64,000 nucleotides of DNA. Source: Sporosarcina oncorhynchi. Its GTDB lineage: Bacteria > Bacillota > Bacilli > Bacillales_A > Planococcaceae. A model generated the notes under the pieces. It searched no databases and was not told the origin of the DNA. It saw only the letters and a program-made list of their open reading frames with translations. A program made the position numbers and the translations under genes. How positions within the stretch are numbered: the first letter of the stretch is position 1; every line of letters starts with the position of its first letter. The stretch is taken from the NCBI RefSeq assembly GCF_033304615.1, contig NZ_CP129118.1, positions 120,001 through 184,000 on the forward strand, in the 5' to 3' direction. Below, piece by piece: positions 26,456-34,994 of the stretch.

Positions 26456-27628
26456 ATGTTTGTTGGGAAAAAATTGACCGACATTCGATTACTCCACGGC
26501 TATTCTCGCAACGAGTTGGCGACGTTAGTAAATGTCAGTGAACAATCCATATGGCAGTATGAGAATAATTATAATGGACCTAAACTTGAAGTTGTGAACA
26601 AATTCAAAAAGCTGTTTAATGTCAAAACGAAGTACTTTTATGAGGAGAAATCTTGTAAAACAGATTTTGATCCAAGTTTATTAGCCTATCGATCGAAAGA
26701 GATAAACAGTATTGTGAAAACAAGATATGAAGCCACGCATTTAGAATTTATAGATGGATTCATAAACCTATTAGAAGGGTACATAGCGTACCCTGAAAAT
26801 AGACTTCTAATCATTCGGGATTATTGTATCCGATTTATCGGAGAGACTTCTGAACATATGGACAGAACAGAGGTTATTAGACATATCGCTGAATATGCCA
26901 GAAAAGAATTGGGACTCAGCGATGATAATAAAAAGCTTTTATTTGTCCTCGAAAAAAACGGTGTTTTTGTCCTGGAAAAGCATCTAGATGAAGATATTGA
27001 TGCATACAGCACATGGAGCAAAAATGATAAACCGTTTATCATTTTGGGAACTGCAAAAAAGTCCTTTGTAAGGAGGAATTTCAATCTTGCCCATGAACTT
27101 GGCCATCTTTTGCTTCATTATAAAATGGAGTTAAGCGAGTTGACCAAGTCTGAATATAAAAAAGTCGAAGCGGAAGCACATGACTTTGCATCCTACTTCC
27201 TTATGCCCGAAAAAGAATTCACTAAAGACATACAACAGATTAAAAGACTTTCCAATCCAAACGCCTATATTGATTTAAAGGAAAAGTGGTCGGTATCTAT
27301 TAGTGCAATGGCCCACTATGCACGCAAGTTAGGCTATCTGACGTATGAACAACATAGGTACTTTTATGCTTCCTTAAATCGTTATAATTATTCGTACATT
27401 GAACCATTAGATGACAAGATAAAAGTTATTCGACCAGGTAAAGTCAAAAGTTCCTTAGAGTTTTTATTTGATAATAAAATTATCACGCTTGAAGATCTCA
27501 TCACTATTACGAATTATAACGAAAAGCTGATTGCCAAAATATTGGGTTTGAATGAAAGTCTTCTCTCTTCTTACTTGAAGGAACCTACTTTTTATGGTGT
27601 CAGTTATATTAGAGAAAGAAAGATTTGA
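26456..27628 (+). CDS. XRE-family regulator with ImmA/IrrE metallopeptidase domain (spr1629-like antitoxin)
   Basis: A 390-residue protein. The N-terminal helix-turn-helix (about 5-55) includes LTDIRLLHGYSRNELATLVNVSEQSIWQYE. A COG2856 zinc-peptidase domain with NLAHELGHLLLHY (HExxH type, HELGH) and the downstream glutamate in KVEAEAHDFASYFLMP follows. The C-terminal ~100 residues are helical. ImmA/IrrE proteins cleave repressors or are themselves repressors controlled by signals such as DNA damage. It is encoded downstream of the probable toxin partner. The region differs from its neighbours in being AT-rich, suggesting acquisition. Confidence 0.85.
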   Translation: MFVGKKLTDIRLLHGYSRNELATLVNVSEQSIWQYENNYNGPKLEVVNKFKKLFNVKTKYFYEEKSCKTDFDPSLLAYRSKEINSIVKTRYEATHLEFIDGFINLLEGYIAYPENRLLIIRDYCIRFIGETSEHMDRTEVIRHIAEYARKELGLSDDNKKLLFVLEKNGVFVLEKHLDEDIDAYSTWSKNDKPFIILGTAKKSFVRRNFNLAHELGHLLLHYKMELSELTKSEYKKVEAEAHDFASYFLMPEKEFTKDIQQIKRLSNPNAYIDLKEKWSVSISAMAHYARKLGYLTYEQHRYFYASLNRYNYSYIEPLDDKIKVIRPGKVKSSLEFLFDNKIITLEDLITITNYNEKLIAKILGLNESLLSSYLKEPTFYGVSYIRERKI

Positions 27629-28132
27629 AAAAAGTCCGAGTCACTTTAATTCACTTCTACGTCAAGTTGATAAATTATTATAAACCCTCTAAAAATAATT
27701 CTTTGTCCGTTGATTGTTCCAGCGTCCTATCCGATCCGTCCTGATATTGGTCGGTTGGAAATAGGATAAAGTAGCCGTCTTAAGATGGGAATCAGTGGAT
27801 AAAGCTGTATAATTAAATACATACAGCCCGCGTGTGCAAATTGCTGCAAAGTGCCGGTGAACTACACAGTTTTGCATAAAAATTGTCTCGGTATTTGGAA
27901 GAGCAGTCACACATCCACCGCTATATGCAACAAAGGGATAGGGAAGACCGGCGTTTTCGCATGAAAATGCAAGATCGACTTTTTGCCGGCATCCTTGCTG
28001 TGGAGGATTTACGATATTCGTATACAGTTTCCTGAATGAGCATAGTGAGCTCATGTACATATCAGGTGCTGTGCTGATCTTGTCTTACTGGAGATATTAT
28101 CGACTAGGCAGATGACTGGAAATTTGGATAGG
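27629..28132. other. 500-bp stretch with no assignable gene
   Basis: A 123-codon open frame exists on the minus strand (27689-28060) but lacks a ribosome-binding site and resembles no family I know; its composition is cysteine-rich (NPPQQGCRQK, YSGGCVTAL). A local inverted repeat GCTGTAT/ATACAGC occurs near 27805-27830. It could be a decayed mobile element or a structured RNA. I leave it unassigned. Confidence 0.35.
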
Positions 28133-28167
28133 AAAAAGCAGAGACGTTTACAAATCTCTGCTTTTTC
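28133..28167 (-). terminator. Terminator downstream of tusA
   Basis: AAAAAGCAGAGA / TCTCTGCTTTTT stem with a 10-nt loop, immediately after the tusA stop on the minus strand. Confidence 0.88.
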
Positions 28168-28407
28168 TTAAGCGTAAATATAAAACAGGTATTCCTGTCC
28201 GTTCTTAACAGGATCTTGTGCGAATGTGTAGCCATGCGCAATCGCTTCTTCCGGGACATTGCGGAAGGAGCCTGGGCAATCGGTGATCACTTGTAAAAGT
28301 TCCCCTTTGTTCATCCCCTGAAGTGCCTCTAATGTGTAGATGACGGGGTAGGGACAGGATTCTCCGCGCAAATCAAGTGTGAAATCGGCTTCGTGTTCAG
28401 CTTGCAT
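28168..28407 (-). CDS. tusA: TusA-family sulfur carrier protein
   Basis: A 79-residue protein of the TusA/SirA/YeeD fold with the catalytic LDLRGESCPYPVI (CPxP) near the N-terminus. YeeD-type partners of TsuA transfer sulfur from imported thiosulfate. The start overlaps the tsuA stop by 11 bp, so the two are translationally coupled. The length and the single Cys are as expected. Confidence 0.92.
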   Translation of the reverse strand: MQAEHEADFTLDLRGESCPYPVIYTLEALQGMNKGELLQVITDCPGSFRNVPEEAIAHGYTFAQDPVKNGQEYLFYIYA

Positions 28408-29605
28408 GTGTTCTCACTCCTCTCTTCATCGTCAATTTACGGTGATAGCGTTTTTCCTGCCAAATGGTAAATGCGTAAAGTATGCCGAGCATAGCGAGTG
28501 TTGCAATAATCGCGCCGACTGGGCCGATGGAATCCAACAAGTTGATCTTCGTTCCGCTTTTTGCCAATACATCATACACACCTAAATGATCCCATGCATA
28601 AGCAAGGAAAGTGGCACCGATAATATTGCCGGCGAAAACAGGCAAGAAGAGGACCTGGCCTTCCATCAGACGATACATCATTCCCGTTTCACAACCTGAC
28701 GCCATAACAATCCCAAGTCCGAACAGTACACCACCGACAAACGTGCTCAATGCAGCGATTTGCGTGATTGGCGTCAAGTCATATACGGATATAATGATGA
28801 CAGTTATGATGGAACTGATAGCCATCCCGACAATGATTGCTTTTGCCATGACGCTGCGTCCTACAAGGAACAGGTCACGGAAGGCTGAAGTGAAACAAAT
28901 TTGTCCGCGTTCAATCAGAATGCCGAATGCGAGTCCAAATAATGCACCGAAACCAAGCAGTTTTTGACCGGTTGCAAAGAAGTAAATCGTAAGACTGAGA
29001 TAGGCAATCGCAAGTGCACTGCCGACATAAGGCTGAATAATGCGCTTCTTAATTGTAGAAGGCTTCGCAGCACCTTTTGTTAACGTAGGACGCCCTTTCC
29101 ACCAGCGCGTCTTCGTCAGTTTTGCACCGAAATACGTGCCAATTCCAGTTGCGACGATGAAAATCCATGAGTGGAATGAGAACTGCGGCACGCCTGTGAA
29201 GAATGCAGCCAAGTTGCATCCAAGTGCTAAACGCGCACCGAACCCGGCGATGATACCGCCGACAAGTCCTTGGACGTAACGGCGTTTCTGTTGGGGACGC
29301 CGAATCTTGAAATTATTACTGAGTAACACCATAATTAGTGCACCCGCAAACATACCCCAGACAATCCAGCCATCGGGACGGTTCCAAGTCGAACCTTGCA
29401 GATGGACCATGTCATAATATTGCCAACCGGAAATATTAACACCGAACAGTTTTAAAATATCTCCTCCAAGACGGGTGAATTCGCCAGTAACTGCCCAAAC
29501 CGTTGAAGTCAGGCCAAAGTATAGAGCGCTGAGGATCCCTGCAATCAATAATACGACATAGGGGTTCCAATAGCGTTGAAAAATAGGTTGAATGATTGTT
29601 TTCAT
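28397..29605 (-). CDS. tsuA: Thiosulfate transporter TsuA (YeeE/YedE family)
   Basis: A 402-residue polytopic protein with two YeeE/YedE repeats. The three expected pore cysteines are visible in LALGCNLAAFF, RGQICFTSAF and MASGCETGMMYR. TsuA/YeeE takes up thiosulfate through stacked Cys-SH contacts and delivers it to a TusA-like protein, encoded directly downstream. A GGAG site precedes the start. Selenium-related YedE members exist, but there is no selenium gene here, so thiosulfate is preferred. Confidence 0.88.
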   Translation of the reverse strand: MKTIIQPIFQRYWNPYVVLLIAGILSALYFGLTSTVWAVTGEFTRLGGDILKLFGVNISGWQYYDMVHLQGSTWNRPDGWIVWGMFAGALIMVLLSNNFKIRRPQQKRRYVQGLVGGIIAGFGARLALGCNLAAFFTGVPQFSFHSWIFIVATGIGTYFGAKLTKTRWWKGRPTLTKGAAKPSTIKKRIIQPYVGSALAIAYLSLTIYFFATGQKLLGFGALFGLAFGILIERGQICFTSAFRDLFLVGRSVMAKAIIVGMAISSIITVIIISVYDLTPITQIAALSTFVGGVLFGLGIVMASGCETGMMYRLMEGQVLFLPVFAGNIIGATFLAYAWDHLGVYDVLAKSGTKINLLDSIGPVGAIIATLAMLGILYAFTIWQEKRYHRKLTMKRGVRTHAS

Positions 29606-29739
29606 TTTTAACTGCTCCTCATCTAAAGTACTTTTCTATTTTAGACCTAAGGAGTGAGAAAGCAAGGCTTTACCGGAAGAAAAAATAACGACCTCATCAA
29701 TCATACATAATATCGTTACTTATTAAACATGATTCCTAT

Positions 29740-30288
29740 TTAATTCCCCGGGGAACGTTCATCCAAATACCGGTATAACGTAGACTTGCTAATACCGGTT
29801 GCTTCTTTAATTTCAAAAAGTGAATATTTCTTACTGTCGTACATCGTGAACGCACGTTGTAGGTTTTCATCCGATTTTCGTGGGCGGCCAATCGATTTGC
29901 CTTGCTCTTTGGCTTCTTGCAAAGTGAATGTGGAAGAGTGGCTGAAAAGTGTTGATTGGATTGTCATGAAAAACGTAACGCTTTGTTGCAATGTAAAGTT
30001 CATAATCGATTGATTCGTCAATTGTTCATCAATGAAATGAATGACGATCTTATCGCGTTCGGCAAGCCGAAGTGCATCGAGTAGCTGTTGCATGGAATCG
30101 GCGAGAACTTCGATGTTTTGAAAGTATAGTTCATCATTTATTTGTGCGTTCATAAATAACTGCTCAAGTTCCGTTCGTTTCTTGGCAAGTCCATGGGATT
30201 CAGTAAATATTTTATCTAGAATAAGTCCTTGTAATTGAGCCGTGCCTGACTGGTCCTTTACAGTCGGACGGATGTATCCATAGTTCAT
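29740..30288 (-). CDS. Serine-recombinase-like protein lacking the catalytic serine (probable regulator)
   Basis: The start is ATG 30288 with GAGGTG 6 bases upstream. The ~182-residue product has an N-terminal resolvase-like fold starting MNYGYIRPTVKDQSGTAQLQG, which aligns with the YARVSTxDQ motif of resolvases, but Thr replaces the nucleophilic Ser. A GRPRKS hinge and a resolvase-type HTH (LFEIKEATGISKSTLYRYLDE) form the C-terminus. It is probably a DNA-binding regulator derived from a recombinase. It is divergent from the SulP gene and upstream of tsuA, so it may control sulfur-anion transport. Confidence 0.75.
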   Translation of the reverse strand: MNYGYIRPTVKDQSGTAQLQGLILDKIFTESHGLAKKRTELEQLFMNAQINDELYFQNIEVLADSMQQLLDALRLAERDKIVIHFIDEQLTNQSIMNFTLQQSVTFFMTIQSTLFSHSSTFTLQEAKEQGKSIGRPRKSDENLQRAFTMYDSKKYSLFEIKEATGISKSTLYRYLDERSPGN

Positions 30289-30410
30289 TTTATTCACCTC
30301 GGAGTTCCCAAAACTATTCACTTCTGGGATTTAAAATGATATGCTATTAACATTCTATCATTGGGTATAGCTATTTGTAAGCTTAGTCATGAGGGGGGCT
30401 CTTTAGGAAT

Positions 30411-31820
30411 ATGTATAGTTTAAAACAACAATGGTTTGGGAATGTGTGCGCGGACCTGTTGGCGGGTATCGTTGTAGGACTAGCCCTCATTCCTGAAGCA
30501 TTGGCTTTTGCATTTATTGTGGGCGTTGATCCGCGTGTTGCGTTATATGCGTCATTTACGATAGCCGTCATTACATCATTTGTAGGCGGTCGGCCAGGGT
30601 TGATTTCGGCGGCGACCGGAGCGATGGCGTTAGTGCTAGTCAGTTTGATGGCAGATCACGGATTGCAATATGTACTTGCTGCAACGATTTTGACAGGGAT
30701 TATTCAACTTATTCTCGGCGGACTTGGGGTCGCGAATCTGATGCGCTTTATACCCAATTCTGTCATGCTCGGGTTCGTAAATGCGTTAGGGATCATGATT
30801 TTCATGTCTCAAGTGGGCTATTGGTTCGGGTCTACAACGACGGCATTTTTATTTGCAATGATTACATTAATTTTAGTATATGCGATTCCGCGCTTTTTCA
30901 CTGCCATTCCTGCACCGCTAATAGCAATTGTTGTGATGACAGCGATTGCGTTGTTCAGCGGTGTGAAAATGCAGACAATCGGGGATTTAGGGACGATGCC
31001 GAATTCATTGCCAACATTTTTCTTCCCGGATATCCCGTTGAACTTCGAAACGTTGAAGATTATCTTGCCGTATTCGTTGGCACTATCCATTGTCGGTTTA
31101 CTAGAATCATTACTGACATCACAAGTGCTTGACGATATGACAGATACGCCGAGCAATAAAAACCGTGAAGCACGCGGGCAAGGGATTGCCAATGCCATTA
31201 CAGGATTTTTTGGTGGTATGGCAGGTTGTGCACTAATCGGACAATCCATTATTAATATCAAATCAGGCGGTCGCGGACGTTTATCGACATTGACAGCAGG
31301 TGTGTTTTTAATGTTCTTGATCATTGTACTAGGTGATCTTGTGACAAAGATTCCGATGCCGGTTCTTGCAGGGGTCATGATTATGGTTAGTATGACGACA
31401 TTCAACTGGGGTTCGTTCAAGTTCATGAAACAGGCACCGAGAACAGAGTCACTTGTCATGCTTACTACGGTCGTCATTATTTTATACACACATAATCTCG
31501 CGATTGGCGTTGTAGTTGGTGTGATTTTAAGTGCGTTGTTTTTCGTCGCGAAAATCTCGCGCGTGACTGTAACGAGTCGTGAAGGGGAATACAAAATCAA
31601 AGGACCATTATTCTTCGCTTCCACAACAAAGTTCATTCAATCATTTGAAAAAATGACCGAGAAGGATATCATCATTAATTTTGAAGATAGCCAGCTGTGG
31701 GATGAATCTGCGGTAGGGGCAATTTTCAAAGTAGTTCAGAAACTTGAGGGAAAAGGTGTGAAGGTGAAAATTGTAGGATTAAATTCTTCAAGTGAACAAT
31801 TATACGAAAAGTTACTTTGA
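30411..31820 (+). CDS. SulP-family anion transporter with STAS domain
   Basis: A 469-residue protein. The sulfate-transporter domain of 10-12 helices starts with DLLAGIVVGLALIPEALAFAFI, matching the conserved SulP N-terminus. A C-terminal STAS domain (about 375-469) includes IINFEDSQLWDESAVGAIFKV. It probably moves sulfate or another oxyanion, or bicarbonate; the substrate cannot be told from sequence. It is followed 24 bp later by a Usp gene, a common SulP pairing. Confidence 0.9.
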   Translation: MYSLKQQWFGNVCADLLAGIVVGLALIPEALAFAFIVGVDPRVALYASFTIAVITSFVGGRPGLISAATGAMALVLVSLMADHGLQYVLAATILTGIIQLILGGLGVANLMRFIPNSVMLGFVNALGIMIFMSQVGYWFGSTTTAFLFAMITLILVYAIPRFFTAIPAPLIAIVVMTAIALFSGVKMQTIGDLGTMPNSLPTFFFPDIPLNFETLKIILPYSLALSIVGLLESLLTSQVLDDMTDTPSNKNREARGQGIANAITGFFGGMAGCALIGQSIINIKSGGRGRLSTLTAGVFLMFLIIVLGDLVTKIPMPVLAGVMIMVSMTTFNWGSFKFMKQAPRTESLVMLTTVVIILYTHNLAIGVVVGVILSALFFVAKISRVTVTSREGEYKIKGPLFFASTTKFIQSFEKMTEKDIIINFEDSQLWDESAVGAIFKVVQKLEGKGVKVKIVGLNSSSEQLYEKLL

Positions 31821-31844
31821 AATGACAATCAGGGAGGAATCTAT

Positions 31845-32258
31845 ATGAAGATAGCTGTAGCGATTGATGGGTCTGAAAACGCGTTGCGTGCGGCCAAACA
31901 TGCCATACAACTTGCGCAACTTGTACCGGAAGCCCATTTGAACATCATCTATGTAGCGGACTACAGCAAGGCAAAAGATGAGCGTTTGTTAGCGCAAAGT
32001 CCGGAAAGCCTTTCATTGAAAAGGGAGCAGAAAGTGCATCCTATTCTTGAACTCGCAACAAAAGCGGGTGTGAAGGCGGATATTACAATGTTGAAAGGTA
32101 ATCCTAGCCTTGAAATCATTAAATATGTAAATGATAATGATATCGACCAGCTCGTCATCGGCAGCCGCGGGCTAAGCACATTCCAGGAAATGGTGCTCGG
32201 CAGCGTCAGCCACAAAGTGATGAAGCATGTGGATTGTCCAGTGACGGTTGTGAAGTAA
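31845..32258 (+). CDS. Universal stress protein (UspA family)
   Basis: A 137-residue UspA-fold protein. It starts MKIAVAIDGSENALRAAKHA and has the ATP-binding motif G-x2-G-x9-G(S/T) as VIGSRGLSTFQEMVLGSVSHKV. It lies 24 bp after the SulP gene with GGGAGG upstream and is probably co-transcribed. Cytoplasmic, with a possible role in controlling the transporter. Confidence 0.93.
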   Translation: MKIAVAIDGSENALRAAKHAIQLAQLVPEAHLNIIYVADYSKAKDERLLAQSPESLSLKREQKVHPILELATKAGVKADITMLKGNPSLEIIKYVNDNDIDQLVIGSRGLSTFQEMVLGSVSHKVMKHVDCPVTVVK

Positions 32259-32367
32259 GTCATCTGTTCAGACGGTGCAGTAGTGTGTGGTCCACGGAGA
32301 GACGGAATACGGTTTATTAGACAATTCTTTTGTTTATGAAAAGCCTTTGATTAATCTAACTTCAATA

Positions 32368-32412
32368 ACAAAAGAACGTCTTCTTTAGATAAAAGAGACG
32401 TTCTTTATATTT
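32368..32412. terminator. Bidirectional terminator between the Usp gene and the toxin gene
   Basis: AAAGAACGTCT / AGACGTTCTTT stem with A/T tracts on both sides. It serves the convergent usp and relE-like transcripts. Confidence 0.8.
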
Positions 32413-32665
32413 TATAAATATCTCCGCGGCTTCCAATTTTCAAAATAAGAACGATAACTTCACCTTGATTAATTTCGAAAATTATTCTTAAGTCGCCAAC
32501 ACGTTTTCGAAACAAATTTGTATAACCCTTCAATCGTTTCACATGAGGGTCAGAAAAAGGAGATTCCGCCAATTCCGTCAAAGCATTTATTAACCTTCTG
32601 CGAGTTAGCTCATCTGCCTTTTTGATGTACTTGACTGCTTGCTTGTCGATTTTCAGGTCATACAT
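32405..32665 (-). CDS. RelE/ParE-family toxin
   Basis: The start at 32665 follows GGAGGACTATCACG. The ~86-residue product has the type II mRNA interferase/gyrase-toxin fold: MYDLKIDKQAVKYIKKADELTRRRL, the HVKRLKG strand, FRKRVGDLRIIFEI, and the C-terminal ILKIGSRGDIYK. The antitoxin gene overlaps it by 8 bp upstream. RelE-type proteins cleave mRNA on the ribosome, while ParE-type poison gyrase; the sequence alone does not decide. Confidence 0.88.
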   Translation of the reverse strand: MYDLKIDKQAVKYIKKADELTRRRLINALTELAESPFSDPHVKRLKGYTNLFRKRVGDLRIIFEINQGEVIVLILKIGSRGDIYKI

Positions 32666-32870
32666 CGTGATAGTCCTCCAAAAGTTCATCTAGTTTGACG
32701 AACTCACCGTTTTTAACCCGTTCCATAGCTTCTGCTAACTCTTGTTTCGTTATCTCGTTCAATTCCATTTCCTCTTCATCGAACAAATGACGAAAAAGTT
32801 CACCGAGGCGAGGAAGTTTTCCTTCTGGCAATTCATCCACTAATCTATGCAAATCATTGCGATCCATCAT
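32658..32870 (-). CDS. Antitoxin of the RelE/ParE-type pair
   Basis: A ~70-residue acidic protein starting MMDRNDLHRLVDELPEGKLPRL, with a helical C-terminus (EITKQELAEAMERVKNGEFVKLDELLEDYHDV) that is expected to wrap the toxin. The ATG at 32870 or 32867 follows GGCGGTGATT. It is placed directly upstream of the toxin gene with overlapping ends, the standard order. Confidence 0.83.
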   Translation of the reverse strand: MMDRNDLHRLVDELPEGKLPRLGELFRHLFDEEEMELNEITKQELAEAMERVKNGEFVKLDELLEDYHDV

Positions 32871-33014
32871 CCTAATCACCGCCTTTTTACATAATTATAG
32901 CACAGTTAATAAAGAACTCTGATTATCGGTGCGTGTTCATAGCGCAAGTTTTGTGTTGTGGTTCTACCCACCGAGATCACTTAAGTGTCTGCTTCATAAT
33001 TCTAAAACAAAAAG

Positions 33015-33052
33015 AATAAACCGCTAATTCGCATAGAATTAGCGGCCTTTCA
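33015..33052. terminator. Stem-loop terminator downstream of the anti-sigma gene
   Basis: CCGCTAATTC / GAATTAGCGG with a 5-nt loop; minus-strand reading ends in a T-rich TTTATTCTTTTTG. Confidence 0.78.
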
Positions 33053-33073
33053 AATATCAAGACAAGTCATTGA

Positions 33074-34015
33074 TCAATAATTATCAATGACTCCGCCCAA
33101 TGAAGATGCTTTTATCAACGGCTTTTTGATAATCTCTGCTACTTCACTCTTTGTGCCATAAATGACGATTCCTAATACTTCTACATCATCTGGTTTCATA
33201 TCTTTCATCTTACTATAGGCTTTCTCATGGTCTATATATGCACTCGTCTGTAAAAGCTTTAAAAAGTTAGTATATCCACCTTTAAAGTTGTTAGCGGAGG
33301 GGATTGCAGTGTTAATTGAGAAACCTAAAGCTCCATGCTCTCGCACAAAAGTCGATGACCAATCGTGGTTTTCTGCCTCTTCTTGCATGATCCCTAATTG
33401 GCTTTCGCTGTAGGTATTCAACCAGAACCAAGTCATTTCTGGAAGTCCGTATAAAGGAAGTTCACTAAACGTATAGGGCTTATCAAAAGAGAGGGCTACT
33501 TCATAGATTTTATCACCTTCCATTTGAGTAATCAGGTCTTCATCGTTATTATATTTTTTATACGTTACATCTGGATGGAAAAACAGCATTTCGCGCCATC
33601 CATTTTCTTTATATGTAAACTGCCAGTCCTCACCAGTGATTCCAATACTGCCACCATGACCTCTTGAAATTAATGAGGCGGATTTCAAACCATAATAATA
33701 TTGACTTTGTTCGGTTACAATTGACTTTATCTTCATATCCTTGGAAACTTTATAATGACTCTGGCCACCTACTATTCCATTCGAATCCACCGTTTCACTA
33801 ATATAACCATTCGGAGTAGTAAGGCGAACGTAAGCATCCCATTGCTTATACGCCTTTTCACTGTAGTAGGTGGAAATAGCGAAATTGGCAACAGTTAGTA
33901 CGACAAATACTATTATTGAAACGAAAACGATTGTAATGATTGTCTTTCTTTTCCCTTTTTTTAATGCCTTTTTAATCCTCTTTTCATCAAATATATCCTC
34001 TGTGATTTCATCCAT
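33074..34015 (-). CDS. Membrane anti-sigma factor (Sigma_reg_N/C type)
   Basis: A 313-residue single-pass protein: cytoplasmic N-terminus (MDEITEDIFDEKRIKKALKKGKRK), one TM (about 26-48), and a ~265-residue extracytoplasmic domain with the Sigma_reg_C-type end PDDVEVLGIVIYGTK. It follows the ECF sigma gene with an 8-bp overlap and is expected to sequester it until an envelope signal arrives. The signal is unknown. Confidence 0.85.
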   Translation of the reverse strand: MDEITEDIFDEKRIKKALKKGKRKTIITIVFVSIIVFVVLTVANFAISTYYSEKAYKQWDAYVRLTTPNGYISETVDSNGIVGGQSHYKVSKDMKIKSIVTEQSQYYYGLKSASLISRGHGGSIGITGEDWQFTYKENGWREMLFFHPDVTYKKYNNDEDLITQMEGDKIYEVALSFDKPYTFSELPLYGLPEMTWFWLNTYSESQLGIMQEEAENHDWSSTFVREHGALGFSINTAIPSANNFKGGYTNFLKLLQTSAYIDHEKAYSKMKDMKPDDVEVLGIVIYGTKSEVAEIIKKPLIKASSLGGVIDNY

Positions 34016-34514
34016 TTGTATTCCTCCACTTCTCTTGGAAATCCTTCCGTGCTCGGTATAAATATGTTCGAACCGTTTCTTCCTTCATTCCTAATAATAG
34101 GGCGATTTCTTTATAACTCAGCTCAAGCTCATATTTTAGTACAAGTAACTGTCTATACACTTCCTTCACTTGATTCAGTACTAGAGAAATCTCTTCATTC
34201 ATCTCATTATGTAAGACACTTTCCTCAGTATCTTCGTCATTCGAAAAGTTGCTCCAGAAATGAAGCTCATTGATTGAAATGATTTGTTCTTTTCCTTTTT
34301 TCTTCAATGTCTTTTTGAATTCATTCATAGATATGGTGAAGATATAGGAGAGGGCTTTGTCAGATGGAACTCCGCTGCTATAAGCGATATACTTCGTATA
34401 ACTTTCTTGCACAATATCTTCCGCATCTTCATGACTACAACCATTCTTTCGTAAATAAAAATAAATCATTTTTGCCTGTTTGTTATATACCTCCAACAAA
34501 AACCGAGAGTCCAT
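34008..34514 (-). CDS. ECF-type RNA polymerase sigma factor
   Basis: A 168-residue ECF factor with region 2 (AKMIYFYLRKNGCSHEDAEDIVQESYTKYI) and region 4 (VLKYELELSYKEIALLLGMKEETVRTYLYRARKDF). AGGAGG is upstream of the ATG. Paired with the overlapping membrane anti-sigma gene. The target regulon is unknown; no downstream genes belong to this transcript. Confidence 0.9.
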   Translation of the reverse strand: MDSRFLLEVYNKQAKMIYFYLRKNGCSHEDAEDIVQESYTKYIAYSSGVPSDKALSYIFTISMNEFKKTLKKKGKEQIISINELHFWSNFSNDEDTEESVLHNEMNEEISLVLNQVKEVYRQLLVLKYELELSYKEIALLLGMKEETVRTYLYRARKDFQEKWRNTNG

Positions 34515-34776
34515 AGCTCCTCCTTTCTAACGCCCTTCACTACTAAAGAGTCTTTTGGATTGAAATAGTGTACAACTAAATTAAAAATAGTGGTTAGAAA
34601 CGAGTAAATATATATCTCGCGACACATTTTTTGCCAAGTGCTAAAGACAGGATTAGTTTATACTTTCTGAATGAGAGTTGATAAGAAACAAATTTTTCGG
34701 AAATGAAATGTTATACTTATTCAAATTGACTAAATTTGAATAAGTTCGATAACAGTATGGAAATATAGCTGTGCTG

Positions 34777-34960
34777 TATCACAACGTAGCAGTCGCAACG
34801 AAACATAAACGGCGCGTATCGAAAGATAAATGCATCGTATCACAACGTAATAGCTTCGTATCGAAACGTAGCAGTCACAACGAAACATAAAAGGCGCGTA
34901 TCGAAAGGTAAACGCATCGTATCACAACATATCACCTTCGTATCGAAACATAGCTGCGAA
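34777..34960. repeat. 21-bp-period tandem array B (about 9 units)
   Basis: Nine units of mostly 21 bp (two are 19) with core CGTATC(A/G)(C/A)AACGTA or its variant CAACGAAACATAA. The unit order repeats as a higher-order block (the GTAGCAGTC, GAAACATAAA and GGCGCGTATCGAAAG segments occur twice). It fills most of the 480-bp gap between the sigma gene and the kinase gene at 34995. I see no coding potential and no palindrome. Confidence 0.88.
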
Positions 34961-34994
34961 TTACCAAACGCTTCAAAAGAAAAGGAGGGGTTGA

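Noticed and set aside
30818..31636. 272-codon open frame on the minus strand within the SulP gene
   Set aside because: Shadow frame; the plus strand encodes a clear SulP transporter.
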